33,455 nucleotides of DNA from Planctomycetota bacterium (GTDB taxonomy: Bacteria > Planctomycetota > JACOTG01 > JAJDCM01). The stretch lies in contig JAJDCM010000072.1 of assembly GCA_029260825.1 (NCBI GenBank), positions 1 through 33,455 of the forward strand, given 5' to 3'. Position numbers and translations under genes: made by a program. The notes under the pieces were generated by a model that made no database searches, had not been told where the DNA came from, and saw only the letters and a program-made list of their open reading frames with translations. Of this stretch, positions 25,201 to 33,170 are shown piece by piece; the first letter of the stretch is position 1; each line of letters starts with the position of its first letter.

Positions 25201-25538
25201 CTTTTCAGGAGTTGAAGGCCGGGCCAATTGTTGGAGAGAGAACTTTGGGGATTTTGGTCGGTCCAGCAACCGGTCATCAGTTGATCGATGGTGGTTCCAT
25301 TACTGTTCCAGGGGCCAGGCTCTATGATAATGACGGTCATTGGTTCTGGGAGGGTGAAGGTGTTTCCCCGGACTTCGAAGTCTGGGATGATCCCAACATT
25401 CAGTTGAAAGGCCGCGATCCACAAAACGAAAGAGTAGACGAAGAGGTCATGAAGTTGATGAAGGAGTCTCCACCCGGTATGACTCCGGCCCCGGCTCCGG
25501 AAGACAGAACGGCAAGTGGTTTGAACAAGCGAAAATAG
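22206..25538 (+). CDS. Tricorn-type S41 protease, secreted
   Basis: About 1110 residues from the ATG at 22206 (an in-frame TTG at 22191 is less likely; the ATG at 22221 is also possible). The signal peptide ends near NPASAQ. Residues about 30-330 and 340-560 are two beta-propellers with repeated SPDG/HPDG blades (SWPRFSPDGN, MLDWHPDGE, NPSWSPDGK). An acidic Glu/Ser linker follows (complement of nothing; coding 23868-23970), then a C-terminal core with a PDZ domain and an S41 fold. By comparison with archaeal tricorn, the likely catalytic residues are His767 (SAGHTY), Ser991 (WAGSGGD) and Glu1049 (WEGEGVSPD). Degrades oligopeptides, here probably in the periplasm. G+C is lower than in the LPS genes. 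Confidence 0.92.
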   Translation: MNMITMKKILFLGCALLFANPASAQINAKLMRYADVSSSQITFVYGGDIWVMPKAGGQAVQVTHSPGEESWPRFSPDGNFIGYTASYNGNQDIYVMPTLGGVPTRVTYDSHTDRMLDWHPDGERILFASDRQVATRQPKKFFLVSKDGGMPEELKVPYGELASFSPDGNRLAYITKITENYPFKRYRGGLSSDVIVYDLLEDTAINITNNHGNDGKPTWAKDKIYFLSDQAENMRLNIWAYDPVTQESEQITRFDDFDISFLSAGNQDLVFEAGGRLYLMPLGSSQFEEVNVRVVSDLSSEMTGSKDVSRQIRNVTAAPGGKRVVFEARGELFNVPSKEGYAINMTRSSGAFDRNPSWSPDGKLIAYWSDSNGEYEIYLQASDAQTAPRQLSSRGKGFGYALYWSPDSCHLAFIDETNTIFAITVESGKVATVDNTVWNVGHGGRSRYSIAWSPDSRWLAFEKRVDNGNGAVFLHELASGQSHQASSGYFSDSGPVFGKDGKYLFYRTNRSLTAVYSDMDGTWVYPNSTQIASVSLSMDTPSLLHVKNDVIDMPKESEKSEGEEPEGTEPASDESEKKEESQEEETAPESAFEIDLEDLEARIALLPVPPGRIGALIPFDGKLAYVRRPNSGSDGGSASLKYYDFEERKEETIISDVSQVSSTADGKSLVVGSKGKYGIVAPKKGQKIEAPIPTDGLVMNHIPREEWRQIFDDTWRRHRDFFYDPKMHQLDWSELRVRYGALLDDARTRWDIGNIQLSLVAELSAGHTYARGGDAESVPRRVTGFLGIDWELSNQRYRIKRIVKPAVWDTEVRSPFDRPGVDVKAGDSILSVNGIPVDPDKDPYAAFEGLSGKTVSLAVSRSGKKEDSKPHTIKLLTQREEGSLRTLEWIENNRKMVDELSGGQLGYVYMSNTASRGQLELVRMYYGQLAKKGFVIDERFNGGGQLADRFLELMKRPVVYNLHWRHGKDHTHPVKTNTGPIGMLINGWAGSGGDGLPWAFQELKAGPIVGERTLGILVGPATGHQLIDGGSITVPGARLYDNDGHWFWEGEGVSPDFEVWDDPNIQLKGRDPQNERVDEEVMKLMKESPPGMTPAPAPEDRTASGLNKRK

Positions 25539-25574
25539 AGTACCAGCGCATGTCAAGTGATCGTTGTTGATCTC

Positions 25575-26530
25575 ATGGAACCGTCTCAGCGCAAAACCAT
25601 CTTCTGTCGCCGGGTAATGTCAGCCCTGGTGAGGCTCCGGGGCTGGTCCCGTCTGCGTCTTGGAATCCATGAAATCGTCCTTGTGATCCTCTTGGGTTGG
25701 TTGCTCCTTTATGGCGTGATTCCCTCTCCGATTCCGGCTCCGGTGGTGGTGCCCTGTGGAGTGGATTGGATTTCCCTCGACGGTTTCCCGGTTTCCCGGC
25801 GGGTACTGAGAGGGTCGAGCTACCGTTTGGGGAGTCGGAGTCATTGCGAGGGGTCTTTATTCCGGGAGAGGACGGGGCTCCGGTGGTTCTTCATTTTCTG
25901 GAGTCGAGGGCGTCCATTACGAGGGGACTCGTTCAGCATCCCTTGTTGGAGGAGGTTCAGGAGCTCGGGCTGTCGTCGCTGGTTGTGGACTACAAAGGAG
26001 TCGGTGCTTCCGACGGATCCACCTGGCCCCCCGCACTTGATCGGGATGCATCGCTCGTCTATTCGGAAGCGGTCCGTCGCGCGGGGGGCGAGTCTCGTGT
26101 CATCATCCGGGCGACTTCTCTTGGTACCCTGGCCACAGCATCCCTTCTTGCTCGGGGGCATTCCCCTGCGTGCATCGTTCTCATCGCGCCTGTTCGGGCG
26201 GAGACGGTGGTGAAGAACTGGTCGTCGAGCGTTATTGGAGAGGTTCCAGGTTTCCTCCTCCGGCCTCTGGTTTCACCGCCACTTTCCGTAGACCTGGTGG
26301 AGCAGATCCTGAGGACTCGGGGCCATCTCGCTCTGATCACACCCGAGGAAGACTTTTTACTTTCTTCGGATGAGCAGGAGCTTCTGGAGGAGGCCGTCTA
26401 TGAAAGGGCAATGGGTTGGATCACTCTCGGCAGGAGTCATGTGGAGCTCTGTATTCAAGCTCGGGCGCGACTGTTTCCTCTTGAATCTGGTTTCTATCGT
26501 GTTTTGATGGACCGGGAAATCGGGGAATGA
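25575..26530 (+). pseudogene. Membrane-anchored alpha/beta hydrolase, frame broken by an 8-bp tandem duplication
   Basis: Frame 25575 gives a basic N-terminus and one membrane helix (HEIVLVILLGWLLLYGVI), then VDWISLDGFP. The hydrolase continues in another frame to the stop at 26530. GGTTTCCC occurs twice in tandem at 25782-25789 and 25790-25797. Removing one copy joins the frames exactly and gives VDWISLDGFPAGTERVELP in a 315-residue protein. Downstream are VVDYKGVGASDGS, the nucleophile region RATSLGT (first Gly of GxSxG replaced by Ala), EEDFLLSS as a candidate acid and GRSHVEL as a candidate His. The usual oxyanion HG is replaced by HFLESRAS. Without slippage, translation gives only the anchor or, from an internal start such as ATG 25697, an anchorless 277-residue product. 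Could be a pseudogene, a phase switch or a sequencing error. Confidence 0.75.
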
Positions 26531-26634
26531 CAGGTGGGGTTTCTTGCGATCCGGTGGAGTCTCATTCGTTACCTCTTGAGCAGGATGTGCGGAACCGGGT
26601 ATGATGTCGGGCTCCGTCAGCCAAGACTCTTGAA

Positions 26635-27975
26635 ATGAGAATTATGCGACCTACCAGGCTTCTCTCCATCCTCGTTGCGTTTGCAGTCTTGATCGTGACC
26701 GGTTCGTGTTCACAAGAAGCGGTGGAGACTGCACGTCCGAACATCCTCCTCATTACCATTGATACGTTGAGGGCGGATCGACTTGGATCCTTCGGCTTTG
26801 ACGAAGAAACGAGCCCTTTTCTTGATCAGCTGGCCGTTGATTCGACGGTTTTTGAAAAGGCCATGACGCCGATCGGAACCACCCTTCCTGCTCATGCGAG
26901 CATCTTCACCGGCCTCTATCCTCGGGATCACGGACTCAGGAAGAATGGTTTGAAGCTGGATGATCGATTTCTTACGTTGCCCGAACGCCTTCTGGCCGCC
27001 AACTATTCCACCCAGGCTGTGGTGAGTAAACCGTCCTTACTCAGTAGGGGCGGGCTTGTTCAAGGTTTTCGGTTTCCCCCGAATCCGGGGAAGTTTCGAA
27101 CTGTGCCCGGACCTTCGATCAACACCGTTGCCAAGAAGTGGCTCTCTTCTCCCCGGAAGAAACCATTTTTTCTCTGGCTTCACTACTTTGAAGTACATTC
27201 TCCCTATCGTCTGACGCCGTACGCAAAGTCCCGGCTTGGCGGCTACAAGGGGCCCTTGAAAGATGGGGCTTCGACCGATCTCTTTTACAAATTTGGAAAA
27301 GAAGAGCTGCCGGCAACCGTCGAGAACCGGAACGCTCTACATACGCTTTATGGCGGTGAGGTGGCAGAAGCCGACAACCTCGTCGCAGATATCGTTCGTA
27401 GCCTGAAAGAAACCGGGCAGCTGGACAACACGATCCTCCTCATCACTTCTGATCACGGGCAATCTCTGGGAGAGCACGGCGAGGTGGGGCATGGAGGGCT
27501 CGTCACGGAAGAAGTGCTGCGAGTACCGTTGATTATTCATGGCCCGGGGGTGCGAAAGGGTCACCGGGTTTCCTCGAGAGTCAGTTTGATCGATCTCTTT
27601 CCAACGATCCTGGAGCTGGCAGGCGCTGAGCCTCCGCCTGGATGTTCCGGGCGCTCTCTGGTTTCAGCACTCTCGGGGGATGAGCTTGCAGAGGGGAAAT
27701 ACTTTGCGGAGACCAATATCGGAAAGAAGAATCCGGATACGGTTGCTGTCCTGGTTGGGAACAAGAAGCTCGTGGTCGGAAAAGATGGCGCCCATTTCAT
27801 TGACCTTGAGCTAGACCCTCAAGAGAACTCGCCTCAGCCTCCGGGTGAGACCGAGTTGCTTCGGGAGATGATGGAGATGGCGATCCGGCACAAGAAAATC
27901 CAGCCTCGTTTTGAGGCGAAGGAAATGGGGGATGAGGCCCGAGAGCATTTGCGCTCGCTAGGCTACATCGAGTAG
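26635..27975 (+). CDS. Sulfatase-family lipoprotein lacking the formylglycine Cys/Ser
   Basis: 446 residues. Residues 1-25 are a lipoprotein signal with lipobox VTGSC (Cys25). Alkaline-phosphatase/sulfatase fold motifs: NILLITIDTLRADRLG with metal-binding Asp, the nucleophile region GTTLPAHASIFTGLYP (residues 81-96), FLWLHYFEVHSPY, TSDHGQSLGEHG with Asp and His metal ligands, and HLRSLGYIE at the end. Classical sulfatases have C/S-x-P-x-R for formylglycine; here it is Thr83-Leu-Pro-Ala-His. Thr is the nucleophile in phosphotransfer relatives such as LtaS and EptA, so this may be a phosphodiesterase or phosphotransferase instead. It ends 16 bases from the convergent kinase gene. Confidence 0.85.
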   Translation: MRIMRPTRLLSILVAFAVLIVTGSCSQEAVETARPNILLITIDTLRADRLGSFGFDEETSPFLDQLAVDSTVFEKAMTPIGTTLPAHASIFTGLYPRDHGLRKNGLKLDDRFLTLPERLLAANYSTQAVVSKPSLLSRGGLVQGFRFPPNPGKFRTVPGPSINTVAKKWLSSPRKKPFFLWLHYFEVHSPYRLTPYAKSRLGGYKGPLKDGASTDLFYKFGKEELPATVENRNALHTLYGGEVAEADNLVADIVRSLKETGQLDNTILLITSDHGQSLGEHGEVGHGGLVTEEVLRVPLIIHGPGVRKGHRVSSRVSLIDLFPTILELAGAEPPPGCSGRSLVSALSGDELAEGKYFAETNIGKKNPDTVAVLVGNKKLVVGKDGAHFIDLELDPQENSPQPPGETELLREMMEMAIRHKKIQPRFEAKEMGDEAREHLRSLGYIE

Positions 27976-27991
27976 CCGGAAAGCCAATGGA

Positions 27992-30900
27992 TCACCGGCC
28001 CAGACGATAGAGTTCGAGGAGATTCCGGATGGCTTCTGTTCCGTCGTTTCCTCCGAAGCCGGTTTTTCGGGGGAGGATGCTCAGGACTTCGTGCATCTGT
28101 GCGGCAGGGAGCGGCGGACGGCGTTTGCGTAAAGATCGATCCGTGGTCCATACCAGGAGGCTTCCGTTTTCATGGATGCCAACTCGTCCTATTTCTATTT
28201 CCTCTCCCGCTGCGAGGTAGGAATTCGCGAGGAGAATCCCGCAAGACGAATCGATGATGCAAATCTCCCGGGTCGATCGCACGGCGCACGCACCATGACC
28301 GGGAAGAGGAATGAGCTCGGCAATGGGCCCCGTAAGATTCACATGCCCTCTCCACTTGATCTCTCCGGTTCCAACGTGCACTGCGATGATCGCTCCGTCC
28401 TTGAGCCCAACAAGTAGGTCGGTTTCCGTCGTGAACGCAAGAGCGATAGGAGGTTGGATTCTCTCGTCTGCATCGGTGTTGAGGCGCCCCTGGATGAAGC
28501 TCCCCTCATTGAGCGTCAATCGACGGGTGAGGCTGGAATTCCCGATGTTGATCTCATAGATCCACACATCGCCTTCGTCTCCAAGGAGCGCCAGATAGGC
28601 ACCGTTTGAGTTGATGGCGGCTGTCCCCGAGAGAGGAGGTCTTCCCATTTCTTCCTCGAAGACCGGCGGTCCTTCGATCTTTGTGGGAATCCAGGTGGGA
28701 ACCCGATCTGGCGTGAGCGGCCGAAACGTCTCCAGGTCGATCAGCGCAAAAGGCGCGCCGCCACCGTGGTGCGTGAGAATCGGCTGAAACATGAATCGTC
28801 CCTGGAAAGTTGGTGGGGGAGATTCGCCGTCGATGGTCTGAAGAGCAATTGCCCCGGTGGCGACTTTGTCGTCCTGGATTCGCCAGATGTACCGATCTGG
28901 AAACCGACCGAAGGAATCGAGAGCGACCACATAGTCCCGGTTGTTCCATTGACCGGAGGCGATGATGGTTTGCCCCTGCCAGAGTTCCTCGAGTTCCCCC
29001 GTCTCAAGAGGATATGTTTCGTCGGATCCCCAGATCGCAATGGTTGAAAGATCGGGGCTCTTTGAAACCGGTTCCTTCGGCGCGAACGCATCCGCCCGAA
29101 ATTGCTGGCCGGCGACCCAGTGTGCGCCGCTCGCCCCAACCTTCTGGGTGTTCGACCACATTGCTGCCTCGTCCATGATGCCGGGGAAAAACAGGGGCCA
29201 GGGGGTCATCTCCTGTCCGGATTCCGGGATATCGTAGTAGCTGATCTCTTCCTCTGGCTCTTTCTCCGGCTCTTTGCCGTAGGGAATTCGCAAAACATGA
29301 GTGATCGGAGTTGACCCGGCGTATTCGAGAAGCTTGGCAAGAAAGATGACTTTGGCTTCGTCTTTCGGGAAGGTGATCTGCTGAACTTCGTGCCGATCGA
29401 TCTCATACCTGTGAAGGACCTCGAGAGAATCCAGGGCGAGGATCGTGACGTGGGCGGCATCGGAGACCAGAACGAGGCGATTTTCTTCTTCGTCGACGGC
29501 AAAGAGACGGGCGTTGGGGTCGGGCAGGAGTCGTGGTGCCCGATTGTCCTGTCGGAGGTAGAGTTGCCCTCGAAACCGGAAAGCGATTGCCCCGAGCTGA
29601 CCCTCCATGCCTTCTCCTACGTCGGTAAGAGCCGGATACCAGTACCGAAACCAGCGCTCCTGTTCCGGCTCGATCACGGAGGAGGTACCGATTTCATTGC
29701 CGAGCATCGAGACGGCAAGAGGGATATCTCCCTGACGAAGGAGAGACTCGGAGAGACGGACGCTGGCGATCCGGCGTTGACGGTCCTTCTCATCTCTTTC
29801 TTGCGCTGTCTTTCTTTGCTCGCTCTTGATCTGGGATACGTAGGCAACGAGGCCAAGAATCAGGATCACGGCAAACGTGGCTGCCAGAAGAGTCACTTCT
29901 CGATTCCTTCGATAGGCGAGACGCATCCGGCGAAGAAGTGAAGGGCGCCGGTATTCGATGGGCTCGTGATGGAGATAATGCTGAATATCTCGATCGAGGT
30001 CGACCATCGAGGAGTAACGATCCCGGGATTCTGCTTCCAGTCCACCCATCAAGATGGTCTCGATCTCCCAGGGGAGCTTTCGCCCGAGAGATCGGGGTCG
30101 TTCCGGACGAATTCCCCCGAGCTTCTTGGTGGTCACGACCTCCAAGGTCGCCGTATCGTGGCCAAAGCAGCGATGTCCGGTGTAGACCTCATAGAAGGTG
30201 GCAGTAAGAGAGTAGATGTCGGTTGACGGGCCCACATCTCCTTCTGCCTGTGCGGAGCGGATCTGCTCCGGTGACATGTAGGCCGGAGTTCCAAACACCG
30301 TGCCTGCCTCGGTGACCAGAGTGCGCGCCTCGTGATGGCTCCTTGCGATGCCAAAGTCCATCAGTTGAACGTCGCCTCCCGGGTCGAGTTCGGTGGGGGA
30401 CGTCACCATGAGGTTTCCGGGTTTGATGTCACGATGGATGAGGTTCGCCGCATGAACAGAGGCTAGAGCCGAGGACGCCTGGGAGAACCATCGAGATATC
30501 CCCACCGGATCTTGGTTGTCGTGGTTTCTTACGAAGTTGTCAAGGGGTTCTCCTTCGATCCACTCCATGACGATAAATGATTTTATTGGAGACGAATTTC
30601 TGAACGTCTCCTTGAACCAATCTTCCTGAGAAAGATTGATGGAGCGGGGAACGCTCCAGGTTTCCTGGCCGTAGCTGATGACGGAAACGATGTGAGGATG
30701 GTCGAGGCGGGAGAGGTACGCAGCTTCCTGCTGGAAGCGCGACTGGACGTCTTCTGAGAATCCATCCCGGAGGATCTTGATGGCGACAAGCCTCTGGGTG
30801 GAGAGCTGTCGTCCTCGATGAACCGTTGCGAAGCCTCCTTCGCCCACCTTGGGCCCGACGAGATGGTCTCCGAGGGTGACTCCGCGGATTTCCTCGGGGG

Positions 30901-31669
30901 CAAGTTTTCCCAGGAGCTTCTGGAAGTTGTCCTCTTGAATGTCGGTTTTCCCCATGAGTTGCTGAAGGCACTGAAGAAGCTCATGGGTGTGGGTTTCATC
31001 GTCAAAACGGGAGCCGTCTTCGGAAACATAATGGAGGGTTCCGTCCCGGTCGATACCGTTGAAGGCAAAGATGTTTCCATCCTTCTTGACGAACCAAGGT
31101 GACGGATAGGAACGATCTTCGGGAGGGCGATAGAAGGGTTGTGTCTCCTGGATCAGAAACTCCACGGCACGCAAAGATCGCGCAGCGTCGAGAAACCACT
31201 GGGGATCCGTGGGGGCATCGTGAGCGAGCCGGTTCCGGATCGAAATGGGGAGTGCGAGGATCTGGGAGAGAGTTGTCTTTTGCCGGATGGTTCCTCGGGT
31301 GAACGCGGCCAGGGGCTGGAGTCTCTGGATCCACTCCGGGGCGACCGTGGCATCGAGCCTGGTCAGCACCTGATTCAAGGTCGAAGCCGATTCGATGCGT
31401 TCTCGTTCTTCCTTTGTGGCCTGTCGAGTAGCAAGGCGGCGCGCCTTCTTCATGGACTGGAGAAGTCCGTTCCACGATCCCCACGAAGGTCGTTGCAGTC
31501 CTGCAAGGCTGGGGAACAGACAAGCCTCGACGATCTGGAGATCGTGGAAGCTCTTGAGAGCGAGGAGGGCAGTCCGGCGAACGTCTCCCTCGAGCTTGCG
31601 AAGGCTCTCTCGCAGAAAGGCTTCGGCCTGTTTTCCATCCTGTAGGGGCCCGGTTGATTGATGGTTCAT
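27992..31669 (-). CDS. Large Ser/Thr protein kinase: HEPN-like N-terminus, kinase, membrane helix, propeller-like C-terminus
   Basis: 1225 residues. Residues about 30-175 are helical and contain SIRNRLAHDAP, with Arg145 and His150 forming an R-x4-H motif like that of HEPN domains. Residues about 185-255 look like a small beta domain (GNIFAFNGIDRDGTLHYVS). Residues about 265-560 are a Hanks-type kinase: VGEGGFATV loop (276-284), AIKIL Lys, HRDIKPGN catalytic loop (Asp414), MDFGIAR and GTPAYMSPEQ. It has all residues needed for activity. One membrane helix is at about 590-612, then about 600 residues of beta-rich, partly WD40-like sequence that would be outside the cytoplasm and may sense a ligand. 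ATG at 31669, weak Shine-Dalgarno. Divergent from the GT4 gene and convergent with the sulfatase-like gene. Confidence 0.93.
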   Translation of the reverse strand: MNHQSTGPLQDGKQAEAFLRESLRKLEGDVRRTALLALKSFHDLQIVEACLFPSLAGLQRPSWGSWNGLLQSMKKARRLATRQATKEERERIESASTLNQVLTRLDATVAPEWIQRLQPLAAFTRGTIRQKTTLSQILALPISIRNRLAHDAPTDPQWFLDAARSLRAVEFLIQETQPFYRPPEDRSYPSPWFVKKDGNIFAFNGIDRDGTLHYVSEDGSRFDDETHTHELLQCLQQLMGKTDIQEDNFQKLLGKLAPEEIRGVTLGDHLVGPKVGEGGFATVHRGRQLSTQRLVAIKILRDGFSEDVQSRFQQEAAYLSRLDHPHIVSVISYGQETWSVPRSINLSQEDWFKETFRNSSPIKSFIVMEWIEGEPLDNFVRNHDNQDPVGISRWFSQASSALASVHAANLIHRDIKPGNLMVTSPTELDPGGDVQLMDFGIARSHHEARTLVTEAGTVFGTPAYMSPEQIRSAQAEGDVGPSTDIYSLTATFYEVYTGHRCFGHDTATLEVVTTKKLGGIRPERPRSLGRKLPWEIETILMGGLEAESRDRYSSMVDLDRDIQHYLHHEPIEYRRPSLLRRMRLAYRRNREVTLLAATFAVILILGLVAYVSQIKSEQRKTAQERDEKDRQRRIASVRLSESLLRQGDIPLAVSMLGNEIGTSSVIEPEQERWFRYWYPALTDVGEGMEGQLGAIAFRFRGQLYLRQDNRAPRLLPDPNARLFAVDEEENRLVLVSDAAHVTILALDSLEVLHRYEIDRHEVQQITFPKDEAKVIFLAKLLEYAGSTPITHVLRIPYGKEPEKEPEEEISYYDIPESGQEMTPWPLFFPGIMDEAAMWSNTQKVGASGAHWVAGQQFRADAFAPKEPVSKSPDLSTIAIWGSDETYPLETGELEELWQGQTIIASGQWNNRDYVVALDSFGRFPDRYIWRIQDDKVATGAIALQTIDGESPPPTFQGRFMFQPILTHHGGGAPFALIDLETFRPLTPDRVPTWIPTKIEGPPVFEEEMGRPPLSGTAAINSNGAYLALLGDEGDVWIYEINIGNSSLTRRLTLNEGSFIQGRLNTDADERIQPPIALAFTTETDLLVGLKDGAIIAVHVGTGEIKWRGHVNLTGPIAELIPLPGHGACAVRSTREICIIDSSCGILLANSYLAAGEEIEIGRVGIHENGSLLVWTTDRSLRKRRPPLPAAQMHEVLSILPRKTGFGGNDGTEAIRNLLELYRLGR

Positions 31670-31793
31670 TTCAACGCTATCGACCGGCGCGGCAAGGGGC
31701 TGGAGTCAGTCGGGGAGGCTTGAAGAGGGTCAGGATTGAACGACTCGCGAGAGAGGCTAAAGAATGTTTGCCGGTACTTTCGATACAAACTGA

Positions 31794-33041
31794 ATGCCCA
31801 CCGATATTTTGGAGAGCCCACAAGAGCAAGAACCCGATGGAGGCCGCCTCTACGGGTGCGCTTCCGGGCTCCGAGTCTGTCTTCTGTCCCAGCAGCTGGG
31901 TCACATCAGGAGTGGTGTGGGCTCCTACACCTCCGAGCTCATGGAGCAGTTGGTTCGAGCGGGCTGCGAGGTCACGGTCGTTGCCCCTCCACTCCTGAAG
32001 AGACCTATGGGAGTGGCCCGCCACATACCGGTGACTCCGTCTCGTTTTGATCCAACCCCGGGCGGCTGGGTGAGCCTTTCCATGGCCTTCCGTCGCCTGA
32101 TGGGGAGCGAGAAGGAGCTGGATCCCCGCAACTTCGATATCTTCCATTTCACGGATGCGCGTGAAGCTCTCTGTGTTCCGGAATGTTTGGTTCCCATCGT
32201 GGGGACGGTTCATGACTGCTACGCTGCCCAAGTCCAGGGGAATCCTTTCTACTATCGAAGACTGTACGGTGATGGATTCCAGCGGTATGCCTATTATCAC
32301 CTGGCTCGTTCGTTAGAGCGCCGGGCCTATCGGAAGGTCGATTGTTTGCTTGCTAACTCGAAGTATGTGGCTGATGCAATCAACCGCACGTTTGACCTCG
32401 TTGACCGGAGAGTCGAGGTCTTTCATCTTGGGCTGACCCCTGGCGCTGAAGTGAAGACGTTGGATCTTCCTCTCGACGGTGATCCTTCGATTCTCTTCGT
32501 CGGGTCCAACTTCTTTCGGAAGGGGTTACCGGCTTTGGCCAGGGCGGCGGCAAGCCTTGCTCGGTCCGACTTTCCCCAGATCAAGGTTCATGTGGTCGGA
32601 AAGGACCGCAACCAGGGCGAAATCGAGAAGTTGCTCCAGCAGCTTGGAATTGCCGATCGCTTTGTTTTCCATGGCTGGACGGATCGCTCCAAGACTCTTG
32701 AGCTCTTTCCCCGGGCCACGATCGCATGCGTTCCGTCCCTCGTTGAAGCGTTTGGCCTGGTCTATCTGGAAGCCATGATGGCGGGGACCCCGGTGATCGC
32801 GGGGAGTCGGGGCGGAGCGGCCGAGTTTATCGAGCATGGAAAAAGCGGAATGCTCGTGACTCCTGACGCGCCGGACGAGATCGCTCAATGCATCAAGCGG
32901 ATCAGCACAGACACCGAGCTTTACTCCCGGCTTGCTCTGAATGGAAAAAGAGTCGCACAGCAGTTCTCCGGGAGAAGAATGGGGCGAGAGACTCTCCGCG
33001 TGTACCATTCTCTGCTGTCGAAGTCTCGTTCTCTTTCCTGA
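31794..33041 (+). CDS. GT4 family glycosyltransferase
   Basis: 415 residues. The first about 25 residues look unstructured; the fold begins at LRVCLLSQQLGHIRSGVGSY. GTVHDCYAAQ is in the N-terminal domain, NSKYVADAI before the linker, and VFHLGL follows. The donor-binding domain has FVGSNFFRKGLPAL, VVGKDR, FHGWTDRSKTLELFPRA and the classical E-x7-E in EAFGLVYLEAMMAGTPVI (Glu318, Glu326). This is a retaining GT-B enzyme using a nucleotide sugar. The ATG at 31794 has no good Shine-Dalgarno, and a later start close to the first strand is possible. It stands alone on its strand, 124 bases from the divergent kinase gene. Acceptor unknown. Confidence 0.9.
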   Translation: MPTDILESPQEQEPDGGRLYGCASGLRVCLLSQQLGHIRSGVGSYTSELMEQLVRAGCEVTVVAPPLLKRPMGVARHIPVTPSRFDPTPGGWVSLSMAFRRLMGSEKELDPRNFDIFHFTDAREALCVPECLVPIVGTVHDCYAAQVQGNPFYYRRLYGDGFQRYAYYHLARSLERRAYRKVDCLLANSKYVADAINRTFDLVDRRVEVFHLGLTPGAEVKTLDLPLDGDPSILFVGSNFFRKGLPALARAAASLARSDFPQIKVHVVGKDRNQGEIEKLLQQLGIADRFVFHGWTDRSKTLELFPRATIACVPSLVEAFGLVYLEAMMAGTPVIAGSRGGAAEFIEHGKSGMLVTPDAPDEIAQCIKRISTDTELYSRLALNGKRVAQQFSGRRMGRETLRVYHSLLSKSRSLS

Positions 33042-33170
33042 GGCTTCCGACTTTCGTGTGGCAGAAACGACCATGAGGAAGTCCAAAGGGAAGAAGGCCA
33101 TAAGGCGCTCTGCTCCCTCTCCCTCCAGCTCTGAGCATGATTTGGGGGCTCGCAAGGCTTTCAGGTGATT

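Noticed and set aside
32526..33041. Continuation of the right-edge minus-strand frame under the GT4 gene
   Set aside because: It is opposite conserved GT4 motifs including E-x7-E; only the part beyond about 33170 reads as real protein.
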